DNA from: Haemophilus influenzae
Lineage (GTDB): Bacteria > Pseudomonadota > Gammaproteobacteria > Enterobacterales > Pasteurellaceae
DNA length: 64,000 nucleotides
Assembly: GCA_923172585.1 (NCBI GenBank)
Contig: OV298644.1
Location: forward strand, 1,071,427 to 1,135,426
Reading direction: 5' to 3'
Positions 41,095 through 52,408 of the stretch are shown here, in pieces (position 1 is the first letter of the stretch; each line of letters starts with the position of its first letter). The notes under the pieces are model-generated. The model was given only the letters and a program-made list of their open reading frames with translations. It did not search any database and was not told the DNA's origin. A program made the translations under genes and the position numbers.

Positions 41095-42117
41095 ATGCTT
41101 AAAAAACTTTTCCATTCCGCACTTTGGGGCTTGGCTGCTGCGGGCGTGATTTTGTTTGCGGTTCCAAGACTGAATAACAGCAATATCTTCACTTCAGACG
41201 ATATTGTATCTTTCAAAAATGCCGTGCGTATTGCCTCTCCAGCAGTAGTGAATGTTTATAACCGCTCTTTTTCTTCCGCCAGCATTAATGATAATGATCA
41301 GCTACAAGTGAATAACTTAGGTTCTGGTGTGATTATGAGTAAAGATGGCTATATTCTGACGAATAAACACGTCATCCAAAATGCAGATCAAATTGTAGTA
41401 GCGTTGCAAAACGGAAATATTTTTGAGGCCAGTCTTGTTGGTTCAGATGATCTCACTGATCTCGCTGTTCTTAAAATTCGTGCAAATAATCTTTCAACTA
41501 TTCCACAAAATTCAGAGCGTCAAGCTCACGTCGGCGATGTGGTATTAGCAATCGGTAATCCCTACAACTTAGGACAAAGCGTGTCTCAAGGAATCATTAG
41601 CGCAATGGGTCGTAATGCGGTAGGCGATTCGGTGGGCAGACAAAATTTTATTCAAACTGATGCTTCAATTAACCGCGGAAACTCAGGTGGTGCATTAATT
41701 AATTCTGCTGGGGAATTGGTTGGAATTAGCACGCTAAGTATTGGCAAAACCGCCAATGAAATCGCAGAAGGACTAAATTTTGCCATTCCAATAGATATTG
41801 CAAATGATGTACTACGTAAAATTATGCGTGATGGACGTGTGATTCGAGGTTATTTTGGTGTACAAAGTGATATTAGTTCAAGTAGTGAAGAAGGCATAGT
41901 TATCACAGACGTAAGCCCGAACAGCCCAGCTGCGAAATCAGGTATTCAAGTTGGCGATGTGATTTTGAAATTAAATAATCAAGAAGGTATTTCAGCCCGA
42001 GAAATGATGCAAATTATCGCAAATACAAAACCTAATTCAAAAGTTCTCGTCACCATTCTACAATTAGGCAAAATCTTACAAATTCCAGTTGTTATTGAAG
42101 AATTTCCAGTAAATTAA
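41095..42117 (+). CDS. degS: Periplasmic serine endoprotease DegS
   Basis: DegS, 340 residues, makes the first cut in RseA when misfolded outer-membrane proteins appear. An N-terminal membrane anchor (about residues 5-25) is followed by the trypsin-like domain with the triad in TNKHVIQ (His), DLTDLAV (Asp) and NRGNSGGAL (Ser). One PDZ domain follows ([20 protein letters not shown]). A single PDZ and the anchor separate it from DegP. Its partner RseP is encoded at 7812-9143. It converges with mutM, whose frame as sequenced overlaps by 4 bases. Confidence 0.93.
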   Translation: MLKKLFHSALWGLAAAGVILFAVPRLNNSNIFTSDDIVSFKNAVRIASPAVVNVYNRSFSSASINDNDQLQVNNLGSGVIMSKDGYILTNKHVIQNADQIVVALQNGNIFEASLVGSDDLTDLAVLKIRANNLSTIPQNSERQAHVGDVVLAIGNPYNLGQSVSQGIISAMGRNAVGDSVGRQNFIQTDASINRGNSGGALINSAGELVGISTLSIGKTANEIAEGLNFAIPIDIANDVLRKIMRDGRVIRGYFGVQSDISSSSEEGIVITDVSPNSPAAKSGIQVGDVILKLNNQEGISAREMMQIIANTKPNSKVLVTILQLGKILQIPVVIEEFPVN

Positions 42118-43007
42118 AAATAGCGGTCTATTTTGACCGCTGTTTTCATTATATTTAATACTTTCTTTTCAATTTGAAAATTTATCTGTTCTAACCCCTT
42201 TTCTGACATTTCGGGCAAAAAGAAACTATTACGCTGTCCAATAATTAAACTTTCAATTTTTCCACCGCACTTTGGACAAGGTTTATCTTTATTGCCATAC
42301 ACCAATAATTCGTGTGCAAAATAACCTGGGCGACCATCGGGCTGTAAAAAATCTTTAAGTGTTGTTCCACCTTGAATAATGGCTTTTCTCAAAACATCTT
42401 TAATCGTGTTCACTAAAGAGAAACATTGATTGCGCGTCAAATTTTTAGCGAGTTTAAGGGGATGAATGCCACAAATAAACAAACTTTCATTCGCATAAAT
42501 ATTGCCAACGCCCACTACCATAGCGTTATCCATCAAGAAAGTTTTAAGTGCGGTAGATTTTTGACGAGATTTTTTGAATAAATATTCTGCATTAAATTCA
42601 TCAGAAAGTGGTTCAGGGCCTAACTTTAAGAAAAGATGAAAGTCATCTAGATTCTCCGTCCACAACCAAGCACCGAAACGGCGAGGATCGTTATAGCGTA
42701 ATAACTTGCAATTATTCACTACAATATCAATATGATCATGATTATCTATTGCACTATTCTGTGGCACGATTCGAACAGATCCAGACATACCCAAATGCCC
42801 GATGATATAGACTTTTTCCGTGTGAATAATCAAATATTTTGATCGACGAGTGAGATCGACAATTTTTACATTTTTAAGGGTTATAAATTCTTCTGATACA
42901 GCCCTGCGCAATTTAGGCTGGCGAACGACAACTTTCTCAATCGTAAAATTATTAAGATAAGGGCTAATACCACGTAGTGCAGTTTCGACTTCAGGAAGTT
43001 CTTGCAT
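42114..43007 (-). CDS. mutM: Formamidopyrimidine-DNA glycosylase MutM, altered at catalytic Pro and at the zinc finger
   Basis: MutM (Fpg) removes 8-oxoguanine. The family begins MPELPEVET, and Pro after Met is the Schiff-base nucleophile. Here codon 2 is CAA (complement of 43002-43004), giving [31 protein letters not shown] has Cys where Gly is usual. The zinc finger starts CPKCGGKIE, but one extra A/T in the run 42217-42221 shifts the frame before the second CPKC, adding a foreign tail to 42114; with the base removed the stop is at 42191. As written the enzyme should be inactive. The start at 43007 is chosen over an ATG 3 codons upstream. Confidence 0.88.
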   Translation of the reverse strand: MQELPEVETALRGISPYLNNFTIEKVVVRQPKLRRAVSEEFITLKNVKIVDLTRRSKYLIIHTEKVYIIGHLGMSGSVRIVPQNSAIDNHDHIDIVVNNCKLLRYNDPRRFGAWLWTENLDDFHLFLKLGPEPLSDEFNAEYLFKKSRQKSTALKTFLMDNAMVVGVGNIYANESLFICGIHPLKLAKNLTRNQCFSLVNTIKDVLRKAIIQGGTTLKDFLQPDGRPGYFAHELLVYGNKDKPCPKCGGKIESLIIGQRNSFFLPEMSEKGLEQINFQIEKKVLNIMKTAVKIDRYF

Positions 43008-43180
43008 AATTTTCAACTTAGTAAGTGGATAGAATAATGATATAAAGTGCGGTTAGTTTTACAATTTTTTATATTCTTTGAAAATTAAAATGATGAATAT
43101 TTCAAAAATATAGGTAGTTATCTAATGGATAAAATTTATATATCTCGTTTGATCTATGTTAAAAGATTTTTATTTTACAG

Positions 43181-43219
43181 AATAACCGCCTGTTTTCAGA
43201 TACAAGCGGTTATTTTTTG
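43181..43219. terminator. Hairpin between ddc remnant and mutM
   Basis: AATAACCGC (43181-43189) pairs with GCGGTTATT (43206-43214), loop 16 bases, with TTTTT after it on the plus strand. On the minus strand it follows the ddc end but the T tract is weak. Confidence 0.6.
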
Positions 43220-43237
43220 TGTCAATTGACTAACTAA

Positions 43238-44784
<1,547 letters not shown>

Positions 44785-44914
44785 AGAAACGCATTACAGC
44801 CAATTTTCTGTACGGAATGCTATAACTCGCACAAATTCACTTAACTTGTTGCTCACCTGAATGAAACCTTCACTACTACCATTGATCCGCTGTTTCCCTA
44901 TCGTTTTCGCCAAT

Positions 44915-45410
44915 CAATTTCCCTCGATTAGTAAGTTAGATTGAATACCACCGAAGTGAACACGCCTGATGTACCTTGATAACCTTTTTTGGTGAGCCGT
45001 GATCAAATGATCCTCAATAACCGCAATCTTTCTTTCGGGCTATTCGATTCTTACAGATCCATTAATTGAGTTCGGTCGCATTAATGCTACTTACGCACAT
45101 TTTTCTTGCATGTTGATTAAAGCGAGAAAGAATGTGGAATGACCTACGCTTAATCAGGTAAATGACAATGTTACTATCAAGGATATATTTCTACACTATA
45201 AACCCTCTCGCTCGGATTAAAACCGCTTATTCACGTTCATTGATTGAATGATCGCTAACTGTTTGATGATTCATTTATCAGCTATCCCAAGATTGGTTGA
45301 CACGCGACAATATGCTATCACTGCCTGATTCATAATCGTTAATGCTTCGTTATCTTCAGAAAAGCAAAGCTTGTTTGTGTTGTTTGAGGTTTGACTTTGA
45401 TTATTCCTAA
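44915..45410 (-). pseudogene. Highly decayed second copy of the 5' part of ddc
   Basis: This stretch repeats the 5' end of the ddc remnant next to it, about 620 bases away. Matching strings in the same order are: AAGTTAGATTGA (44299 and 44933) and what follows; CGGATTAAAACCGCTTATT (44595-44613 and 45213-45231, identical); and TTGTGTTGTTTGAGGTTT (44752-44769 and 45375-45392, identical). Between them the copies diverge and no frame is open. It looks like an old tandem duplication, with this copy decayed further. The bases 44785-44914 may belong to it but I see no clear match. Confidence 0.65.
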
Positions 45411-45573
45411 ATACTGACCTTTCTAGCATAGTTATGAATTAGGGGTAGTTGGACAGAGCAAAAGTACATGAGAGTATTATACAATTGAGTAGAACAAAGC
45501 TCCCATTTCTCTTCTTTTTTGAATTTACAAGCGGTCAAAATTTGCAAAAAATTTGCAAAATTTAACCGCACTA

Positions 45574-46938
45574 TTAGCCTCTCACGACTTTTAATGCGTC
45601 TGCTACAGATTGCTTGAAACGTTTGATAAATTCTTCGCATTCATTTTGGTTGATGTTTACCGCACAAAGCACGCGAACCACGTTGCCACCGCGTCCGCCA
45701 CGTTCGAGCAAGAGTTTGTTTTTGAAGCAAGCTTTTTGGATTGCTGCCGCTAATTCACAATCGCGCGGGTAAGCCCCTGTCGCATCTTTCGATTGGCGTT
45801 CGTCTACAATATCGATCCCCATCATTAAGCCACGACCACGTACGTTGCCGATGCACGGATATTCTTTGCTTAATTCGCGTAATGCGTTGGTTAAGTATTC
45901 ACCACGCTCTTGGGCATTTTGTGCGAGGTTTTCATCACGCATAATTTTAAGTGAAGCGTAGCCTGTCGCCATCGCTAATTGATTGCCACGAAATGTACCT
46001 GTATGTCCTGCAGGTTGCCAAGCATCAAATTCTTTACGAATAGCTAATACAGCTAATGGTAAGCTGCCACCAACTGCTTTTGACATCACAATAATATCAG
46101 GCTCAATGCCTGCGTGTTCAAAGGCGAACATTCTTCCAGAACGGCAGAAGCCCGCTTGCACTTCATCGACGATCATTAAAATGCCGTGTTTTTGGGTTAC
46201 TTCACGTACTTTTTGTAAGAAGCTTATTGGTGCTGGAACAACGCCGCCTTCTCCTTGGATTGCTTCTAAAATTACTGCAGCTGGTTTTACTACGCCACTT
46301 TCTACATCTTCGATGAAGTTTTCAAAGTATTGTTCAACTGCTTTCGCACCCGCTTCGCCACCAATGCCAAATGGGCAGCGGTATTCGTGTGGATATGGCA
46401 TAAATTGTACGCCAGGCATTAAATTTTCAACGGCATTTTTTGCACCAAGATTACCCGTTAAGGCTAATGCCCCTTGGGTCATACCGTGAAAACCGCCAGA
46501 GAAAGCAATGATATTGCCACGCCCTGTGTAAGTTTTGGCTAATTTGATGGCTGCTTCATTTGCATCTGCACCAGAAGGGCCTGTGAATTGTAAGATATAT
46601 TTATCTTTCGGGAAGAATGACAATAATTCTTCACTAAACGCATCTTTAAGTGGAGTGGTTAAATCTAAAGTGTGTAACGGCAATCCGCTATCTAATACGT
46701 CTTTAATGGCTTGCATTAATATAGGATGATTATGTCCTAATGCAAGGGTTCCTGCGCCTGCTAAAAAGTCTAGGTATTTATTACCTTCAACATCAGTAAC
46801 CCAACAGCCTTGTGCTTTTGCATAGGCAAAAGGTAATTTGCGAGGATAACTACGTACGTTGGATTCCATTACATCTTGGCGATCTAAAAAATGTTGGTTT
46901 GAAGCAAGAATTGCTTGTACAGGGGTAATCATTGTCAT
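45574..46938 (-). CDS. dat: Diaminobutyrate--2-oxoglutarate aminotransferase
   Basis: Dat, 454 residues, a class III PLP aminotransferase that makes L-2,4-diaminobutyrate. Motifs include [36 protein letters not shown], the PLP block [20 protein letters not shown], and the Schiff-base lysine in [20 protein letters not shown]. It would feed ddc, which is broken here, so diaminopropane synthesis is probably lost. An ATG 2 codons downstream (46932) is an alternative start. A long leader with a hairpin lies upstream. Confidence 0.94.
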   Translation of the reverse strand: MTMITPVQAILASNQHFLDRQDVMESNVRSYPRKLPFAYAKAQGCWVTDVEGNKYLDFLAGAGTLALGHNHPILMQAIKDVLDSGLPLHTLDLTTPLKDAFSEELLSFFPKDKYILQFTGPSGADANEAAIKLAKTYTGRGNIIAFSGGFHGMTQGALALTGNLGAKNAVENLMPGVQFMPYPHEYRCPFGIGGEAGAKAVEQYFENFIEDVESGVVKPAAVILEAIQGEGGVVPAPISFLQKVREVTQKHGILMIVDEVQAGFCRSGRMFAFEHAGIEPDIIVMSKAVGGSLPLAVLAIRKEFDAWQPAGHTGTFRGNQLAMATGYASLKIMRDENLAQNAQERGEYLTNALRELSKEYPCIGNVRGRGLMMGIDIVDERQSKDATGAYPRDCELAAAIQKACFKNKLLLERGGRGGNVVRVLCAVNINQNECEEFIKRFKQSVADALKVVRG

Positions 46939-47160
46939 TTTTGATTAAAACCTTCTAAAAGAGGTGAAAAAAATAAGTCGGGTGCCTTGCGATAAATTTA
47001 CCGTTTATAAAACAGACACATAGGGCATTTGACTCGCTACTTATTAAAAAAAGCGTTTCAGCTTTTTTGTTTTTACCCTAGTTTGCCCATTGGACGGGCT
47101 AGGTTGGAAACAGGTTTTGATGTAGGGTTACGTCAAAACGGGGACAATTGTATATTTTTT
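46939..47160 (-). promoter_or_regulatory. Leader of dat with a promoter and a terminator-like hairpin
   Basis: Upstream of dat the minus strand has TTGCTT, an 18-base spacer and TATACA near 47150-47180, then about 200 untranslated bases. These include CCTA-GCCC paired with GGGC-n3-CTAGG (47075-47105) and a terminator-like hairpin AAAAAGC/GCTTTTT (47046-47068) with Ts after it on both strands. An attenuated leader or a small RNA ahead of dat is possible. I could not match a known riboswitch. Confidence 0.35.
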
Positions 47161-47284
47161 TTGCAATATGAAAAGCAAATTTAGCTTCTTACGAGTCAAA
47201 CGGCTAAATAAAAAGCAAACGTTTCTAATAAGAACAAATAAAAAACCCGAGTTTCTACTCGGGTTTAAAATAATTAAATCAATA

Positions 47285-47455
47285 TTATTTGATTTTTGCT
47301 TCTTTATAGATAACGTGTTTACGCACTACTGGATCAAATTTTTTGATTTCCATTTTTTCAGGCATATTACGTTTGTTTTTATCAGTTGTGTAGAAGTGAC
47401 CTGTCTCTGCAGTAGAAACTAAACGGATTTTCTCACGAGCACCTTTAGCTGCCAT
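47285..47455 (-). CDS. rpmG: 50S ribosomal protein L33
   Basis: L33, 56 residues: [20 protein letters not shown], then [20 protein letters not shown] and [16 protein letters not shown]. It is a small basic protein near the E site of the large subunit. The zinc-binding cysteines found in some L33 paralogues are absent, as in E. coli. It follows rpmB after 11 bases, the standard pair. Confidence 0.96.
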
Positions 47456-47466
47456 TTTTTAGCTCC

Positions 47467-47703
47467 TTAGATTTTTTCGCCACGAGCACGGATTTCAGCT
47501 AATACTGCATCAATGCCTTTTTTATCAATAATACGCATACCTTTCGCAGTTAAACGTAAGGTTACGAAACGGTTTTCACTTTCAACCCAAAAACGGTGAG
47601 TGTGAAGGTTTGGAAGAAAACGACGACGTGTCGCATTCATTGCGTGTGAGCGGTTATTACCCACAGCTGGACGCTTGCCTGTTACTTGACAAACTCTAGA
47701 CAT
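47467..47703 (-). CDS. rpmB: 50S ribosomal protein L28
   Basis: L28, 78 residues: [20 protein letters not shown], then [20 protein letters not shown] and the end [13 protein letters not shown]. The start at 47703 is chosen over one 4 codons upstream because [10 protein letters not shown] is the conserved N-terminus. First gene of the rpmB-rpmG operon, with a strong promoter 130 bases upstream. Confidence 0.97.
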   Translation of the reverse strand: MSRVCQVTGKRPAVGNNRSHAMNATRRRFLPNLHTHRFWVESENRFVTLRLTAKGMRIIDKKGIDAVLAEIRARGEKI

Positions 47704-47829
47704 AATAATCTCCAATAATTAAATATAAGCTCGAGCTTACGGTTCGGATTGTTTAAAGCTGGTTAAACCTAGCTTGCTACCTCGTCAGGTCGCGCTAATC
47801 CGACCCGCTTACTATATTAAAGGTCGCAA

Positions 47830-47858
47830 ATTATACTGACTTTGTTTTCATTTCTCAA
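47830..47858 (-). promoter_or_regulatory. Promoter of rpmB-rpmG
   Basis: On the minus strand TTGAGA (47853-47858), a 17-base spacer and a consensus TATAAT (47830-47835). It gives a leader of about 120 bases containing GCGGGTCGGATTAGCGCGAC and an AAGCTCGAGCTT palindrome just before the ribosome-binding site GGAG. Confidence 0.75.
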
Positions 47859-47916
47859 GTGTAAATGCGATTTTCCTGAATGTAATCGGTAAAAAAATGG
47901 TCAATATTATAAAAAT

Positions 47917-48581
47917 TTATAATAAACAATTCTCCGCGAAAGAATAACAATCGCTTTTCCCTACAATTAAATGATCAAGCACGCGAATTTCCATTAGTTC
48001 AGCCGCATCTTGAATTTTTTAGTAATAAGCTGATCCGAATAACTCGGCTCCGTTATACCTGAAGGATGATTATGTGCCAAAATTAAAGCTGCCGCATTAC
48101 AATAGAGTGCTTCTTTAATAATTTCTCGCGGATAAACCGCTGATACATTAATTGTACCTAAAAATAACCGCTCTTTTTTAATCAAACGATGTTGATTATC
48201 TAAAAATAAAACCATAAATACTTCTCTTTCCTCGTGTTGCAATTCAGTGAGTAAAAAAAGTTTTACCGTTTCAGGATCATTAATAATCGGCGTATTTAAC
48301 ATATCTTGCTTTAAATAACGCTTGGTCATTTCCGTAATCGCTTGCAGTTGAATAAATTGCGTAATACCTAAGCCTTTTACAGAACAGAAAGCTTTTTTAT
48401 CTGCGGAAAGTAAAGCGTGCAAGGAGCCAAAATGCGTTAATACATTTTTAGAAAGTGACATAACAGGACAACCTTTGATACCAGTACGTAAAAAAATCGC
48501 AAGTAGTTCATAATCACTTAATGCTTTTGCTCCGAATGCCAGCAATTTTTCTCGTGGCATTAATTCATCATTGTTTTCCAT
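47917..48581 (-). pseudogene. radC: RadC/JAB-domain protein, -1 frameshift near the C-terminus
   Basis: RadC-family protein with N-terminal helix-hairpin-helix (GSLHALLSADKKAFCSVKGL) and C-terminal JAB-like metalloprotease fold (LILAHNHPSGI then D in SYSDQLI). The frame breaks in an A/T run of six at 48015-48020 where seven are expected; reading on gives IQDAAELMEIRVLDHLIVGK and ends at 47917, total 221 residues. The start at 48581 is chosen; a GTG at 48620 lies inside an uptake sequence. A CRP-S site upstream fits its known place in the competence regulon. Its biochemical function is unsettled. Confidence 0.88.
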
Positions 48582-48653
48582 ATATTTATAAAAGAAAAAT
48601 AAGAAAGATTTTGACCGCACTTTTTAGGTTTGACGAGCAAGTGATTCAAAATC

Positions 48654-48669
48654 TGCGATGCATATCGTA
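48654..48669 (-). promoter_or_regulatory. CRP-S site upstream of radC
   Basis: TGCGATGCATATCGTA fits TGCGA-N6-TCGCA with one mismatch and is flanked by A/T tracts. It lies 72 bases before the radC start. radC is a known member of the CRP-S competence regulon in H. influenzae. Confidence 0.75.
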
Positions 48670-48743
48670 AAAATAGCGTTGGGCATTCAATAAAATTAAA
48701 GTAAAATAACGAAATTGTGGTTAAGTACTAACAAGGGAAGAAA

Positions 48744-49946
48744 ATGAATTTAAACGGAAAACGTGTTGTCGTCGGTATTACGGGCGGCATTGCAGCCTAT
48801 AAAACAATAGAGTTGATTCGTTTATTACGCAAAGCAGAAGCTGAAGTACGTGTAGTATTAACCCCAGCTGCGGCAGAATTTGTTACTCCTTTGACACTTC
48901 AAGCCATTTCTGGCAATGCTGTATCGCAATCTTTACTTGATCCTCAAGCTGAACTTGCAATGGGGCATATTGAACTTGCCAAATGGGCTGATGCCATTAT
49001 TATTGCACCAGCTAGTGCAGACTTTATTGCCCGTCTTACTATCGGGATGGCGAATGATTTACTTTCAACAATTTGTCTTGCAACTGATGCGCCAATTTTT
49101 CTTGCGCCAGCAATGAATCAGCAGATGTATCACCAATCCATTACTCAACAAAATTTAACGACTCTTCAAACACGTGGGATTGAGCTTATCGGCCCCAATA
49201 GTGGTTTTCAAGCTTGCGGCGATATGGGGAAAGGGCGTATGTCAGAACCAGAGGAAATTTTTACCGCACTTTCTGACTTTTTCTCTCAAAAACAAGATCT
49301 ACAAGGATTAAATGTCGCCATTACAGCAGGCCCAACGCGTGAGGCAATCGATCCCGTTCGTTATATTTCTAACCATAGTTCAGGGAAAATGGGGTTTGCG
49401 ATTGCTGAAGCATTTGCAAAACGAGGGGCGAACGTCACGCTGATTGCAGGCCCCGTGAATTTAACAACACCAAAAAATGTAAATCGAATTAATGTCATCT
49501 CAGCACAAGAAATGTGGCAAGCCTCTCTTGAAAGTGCGGTAAAAAATCAAATTTTTATTGGTTGTGCGGCTGTTGCTGATTACAGAGTAACTGAAGTTGC
49601 TGAGCAAAAAATCAAAAAATCTGGCGATGAAATATCTATCAAGTTAATTAAAAATCCCGATATTATCTCAGATGTAGGACATTTAAAAACACATCGTCCT
49701 TTTACTGTTGGATTTGCAGCCGAAACCCAAAATATTGATGATTATGCAAAAGATAAACTTGAACGCAAAAATCTTGATATGATTTGTGCCAACGATGTAT
49801 CTGGCGGACAAGTTTTTAACGCTGATGAAAATGCCTTGCAGCTTTTTTGGAAAAATGGTCATAAAAAATTATCGCTAAAATCAAAAGTAGAACTTGCCGC
49901 TGATTTAGTCAATGAAATCATCGAACACTATCAAAAAACCTTATAA
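48744..49946 (+). CDS. coaBC: Bifunctional phosphopantothenoylcysteine decarboxylase/synthase
   Basis: CoaBC (Dfp), 400 residues, two steps of coenzyme A synthesis. The flavoprotein decarboxylase half begins [20 protein letters not shown] and has [20 protein letters not shown] and the [10 protein letters not shown] motif. The synthase half begins near [20 protein letters not shown] and includes GFAAET and the KLIKNPDII motif. dut follows after 47 bases; the uptake sequence at 49952-49960 lies in that gap. Two further uptake sequences are inside or near (49263, 49532). Confidence 0.96.
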   Translation: MNLNGKRVVVGITGGIAAYKTIELIRLLRKAEAEVRVVLTPAAAEFVTPLTLQAISGNAVSQSLLDPQAELAMGHIELAKWADAIIIAPASADFIARLTIGMANDLLSTICLATDAPIFLAPAMNQQMYHQSITQQNLTTLQTRGIELIGPNSGFQACGDMGKGRMSEPEEIFTALSDFFSQKQDLQGLNVAITAGPTREAIDPVRYISNHSSGKMGFAIAEAFAKRGANVTLIAGPVNLTTPKNVNRINVISAQEMWQASLESAVKNQIFIGCAAVADYRVTEVAEQKIKKSGDEISIKLIKNPDIISDVGHLKTHRPFTVGFAAETQNIDDYAKDKLERKNLDMICANDVSGGQVFNADENALQLFWKNGHKKLSLKSKVELAADLVNEIIEHYQKTL

Positions 49947-49993
49947 TTCCAACCGCACTTTTACCTAAAAATGAATTTCAAACGGAGTATTAA

Positions 49994-50449
49994 ATGAAAA
50001 AAATTGACGTAAAAATTTTAGATTCTCGCATTGGAAATGAATTTCCTTTGCCAACTTATGCAACTGAAGGTTCAGCAGGCCTTGATTTACGTGCGTTGAT
50101 CGATGAAAGCTTTGAAATTCAACCAGGCGAAACCAAATTAATTCCGACAGGGCTATCAATTTATATTGCGGATCCCAATTTAGCTGCCGTGATTTTGCCT
50201 CGCTCGGGTCTTGGCCATAAACACGGCATTGTGTTAGGAAACCTTGTGGGATTAATTGACTCCGATTATCAAGGGCCATTAATGGTATCAATGTGGAACC
50301 GTGGAAATGAACCATTCAAAATTGAAGTCGGCGATCGTATTGCTCAACTTGTTTTCGTGCCAGTAGTACAAGCTGAATTTAATATTGTAGAAGATTTTCA
50401 ACAAACCGAACGTGGAGAAGGCGGTTTCGGTCATTCAGGTAAACAATAA
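49994..50449 (+). CDS. dut: dUTP diphosphatase
   Basis: Trimeric dUTPase, 151 residues, hydrolyses dUTP to dUMP. Its motifs are in order: AGLDLRA (I), [11 protein letters not shown] (II), [15 protein letters not shown] with the catalytic Asp (III), and at the C-terminus [11 protein letters not shown] (V). GGAG lies 7 bases before the ATG. coaBC-dut-slmA is the common gammaproteobacterial order. Confidence 0.97.
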
Positions 50450-50452
50450 TTT

Positions 50453-51108
50453 ATGGTAGAAGAACAATTATCTTTATCAGGCGTAGAAGAAATTGCGCCT
50501 AAAATTGAAACACCGAAAATTGAAAAAAGAACGGTAAAAGAACGTCGTCAGCAAGTGCTTACAGTATTGATACATATGCTTCATTCTGAACGTGGAATGG
50601 AAAGAATGACAACCGCTCGTCTAGCAAAAGAAGTTGGTGTGTCGGAAGCTGCGTTATATCGTTACTTTCCAAGCAAAACAAAAATGTTTGAAGCACTAAT
50701 TGAACATATTGAAAGTACTTTGCTGAGCCGAATTACAGCGTCAATGCGTAACGAAACTCAAACAATGAATCGCATTCACGACATTTTACAAACAATTTTG
50801 GATTTTGCTCGAAAAATCCCGGCTTAACACGTGTTCTAACAGGTCACGCGTTAATGTTTGAAGAAGCACAATTACAAGCACGTGTGGCACAATTTTTCGA
50901 TCGTCTTGAGATGCAGTTTGTCAATATTTTGCAAATGCGTAAATTACGTGAAGGGCGTGCTTTCAACGTGGATGAACGTATAATTGCCTCACATTTAGTG
51001 ACACTCTGCGAAGGACAATTTATGCGCTATGTTCGTACAAATTTCCGTCTGAATTCAAGTCAGTCTTTTGAACAACAATGGCGTTTTATCGAGCCACTTT
51101 TTGCCTAA
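50453..51108 (+). pseudogene. slmA: Nucleoid occlusion factor SlmA, -1 frameshift in the middle
   Basis: SlmA is a TetR-like DNA-binding protein that stops FtsZ assembly over the nucleoid. The N-terminal helix-turn-helix is [20 protein letters not shown]. The frame breaks in an A run of five at 50812-50816 where six are expected ([17 protein letters not shown]), then continues as [20 protein letters not shown] to the end [11 protein letters not shown] at 51108. The corrected length is 218 residues, normal for the family. The gene starts 4 bases after dut. The run-length break suggests an error in the sequence. Confidence 0.9.
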
Positions 51109-51129
51109 TTGACTTTACCGAGTAAATAT

Positions 51130-51381
51130 ATGATTATTCCTTGGCAAGAACTAGAAGCAGAAACATTAGATAATATCGTAGAAAGCGTGATTTTACGCGA
51201 AGGAACCGATTACGGTATAGAAGAACTTTCACTCAACCAGAAAAAACAACTTTTACTGACTCAAATTCGCAATGGAATTGCGTTGATTGTATGGTCTGAA
51301 TTACATGAATCCATTGACATCAAAAATAAAACGGAATTTTTGAAACAGGAATGTAAGGAGCAAGAATGTCAAATGAATTAA
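51130..51381 (+). CDS. YheU-family (UPF0270) protein
   Basis: An 83-residue protein: [20 protein letters not shown], then [20 protein letters not shown] and [14 protein letters not shown]. These are the YheU/UPF0270 family blocks; function unknown. The start at 51130 is chosen over the TTG at 51109 because MIIPWQ is the conserved beginning. Its last 16 bases overlap crp, so the two may be translated together. Confidence 0.85.
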   Translation: MIIPWQELEAETLDNIVESVILREGTDYGIEELSLNQKKQLLLTQIRNGIALIVWSELHESIDIKNKTEFLKQECKEQECQMN

Positions 51382-52040
51382 CCGAAATTGATGAAGTTGT
51401 AACCTCCTCTCAAGAAGAAGCAACTCAACGAGATCCCGTTTTAGATTGGTTTCTTACTCACTGCCATTTGCATAAGTATCCTGCAAAATCAACTTTAATT
51501 CATGCTGGGGAAGATGCGACCACGCTGTATTATGTAATTAAAGGTTCTGTAATGGTATCTTCAAAAGATGATGAAGGCAAAGAGATGATCCTCACTTACT
51601 TAGGTGCAGGACAATTTTTTGGCGAAGCGGGATTATTTGATGAAGGTTCAAAACGATCAGCTTGGGTAAAAACAAAAACAACATGTGAAATTGCTGAAAT
51701 TTCCTATAAGAAATATCGCCAGTTGATTCAGGCAAACCCTGAAATCTTAATGTTTCTCACTGCACAATTGGCAAGACGTTTGCAAAATACATCACGTCAA
51801 GTCACGAATTTGGCATTTTTAGACGTCGCAGGTCGCATCGCTCAAACTTTAATGAACTTAGCTAAACAGCCTGAAGCAATGACGCATCCTGATGGTATGC
51901 AAATCAAAATTACACGCCAAGAAATAGGGCAAATGGTGGGTTGTTCACGAGAAACTGTGGGGCGCATTATTAAGATGTTGGAGGATCAGAATCTTATCCA
52001 CGCTCATGGAAAAACAATCGTTGTATATGGCGCAAGATAA
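51366..52040 (+). CDS. crp: cAMP receptor protein CRP
   Basis: CRP, 224 residues, the global regulator of sugar use and, with Sxy, of competence. The cAMP pocket is [20 protein letters not shown], with the Glu, Arg and Ser contacts. The DNA-reading helix-turn-helix is [20 protein letters not shown], the same recognition helix as E. coli CRP. An N-terminal extension of about 15 acidic residues is present. The CRP-S sites near comN and radC in this window are its expected targets. A terminator follows. Confidence 0.97.
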   Translation: MSNELTEIDEVVTSSQEEATQRDPVLDWFLTHCHLHKYPAKSTLIHAGEDATTLYYVIKGSVMVSSKDDEGKEMILTYLGAGQFFGEAGLFDEGSKRSAWVKTKTTCEIAEISYKKYRQLIQANPEILMFLTAQLARRLQNTSRQVTNLAFLDVAGRIAQTLMNLAKQPEAMTHPDGMQIKITRQEIGQMVGCSRETVGRIIKMLEDQNLIHAHGKTIVVYGAR

Positions 52041-52065
52041 TTTTTCATCATAATTTATTCAAAAT

Positions 52066-52097
52066 AAAACCATCCGAAATTAATTTGGGTGGTTTTT
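52066..52097 (+). terminator. crp terminator
   Basis: AAAACCATCC pairs with GGGTGGTTTT (one G-T pair) around an 11-base loop, followed by TTTGTTT. It starts 26 bases after the crp stop. Confidence 0.75.
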
Positions 52098-52140
52098 GTT
52101 TAATTGGAAATAATATTCAAAACATTAATTGACAATTAAT

Positions 52141-52408
52141 ATAAAGGATTTTATCATTGCTCCACTTCTTACGGATATTGTAGGAAGACAGGATTGGTCT
52201 CCTGATATAGTGGCTTTAAAGGTTTAAACCTTATTGCATAGTTTTATGCTGCAAAAGCTAGAACACCGAGATGCATTTTTTAATCTATGGTGGGCTGGGT
52301 AGAAATCCCGCAGGGATGCGTGCAGTAAGCCACTTGCTGTTAAGACCAATTCTGCTTAGTTCCACCACCCTTCTTTCAAATTCCCTAGCCTTTTCTAGCT
52401 TACCTTAA
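52141..52408 (+). other. Structured region with an Ash-like 45-codon ORF (satellite-phage relic?)
   Basis: The gap between crp and rlmC is not ordinary spacer. It can form a chain of stems: CCACT with AGTGG, AAGGTTTAAACCTT, GCATA with TATGC, and GGTGG with CCACC. A plus-strand ORF at 52271-52408 reads MHFLIYGGLGRNPAGMRAVS and then HLLLRPILLSSTTLL. The GGLGRNPAG string, and GWVEIPQG in the overlapping frame, recall the Ash-type proteins of P4-like satellites, where the same DNA also makes an immunity RNA. The match is from memory and the ORF may be a remnant. Confidence 0.35.

Noticed and set aside
45407-45640. Minus-strand ORF of 77 codons overlapping the end of dat
   Set aside because: It begins out of frame within dat and runs into non-coding DNA; no similarity seen.
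45983-46489. Plus-strand frame of 168 codons opposite dat
   Set aside because: It is antisense to a conserved aminotransferase and low in recognisable sequence features.
46939-47160. Lysine riboswitch before dat
   Set aside because: The conserved lysine-riboswitch core strings are not visible; only generic stems are present.
47168-47422. Plus-strand ORF of 84 codons antisense to rpmG
   Set aside because: It covers L33 on the opposite strand and lacks a plausible start.
48582-48620. GTG start for radC 13 codons upstream
   Set aside because: The GTG lies inside an uptake sequence and the ATG at 48581 begins the conserved protein.
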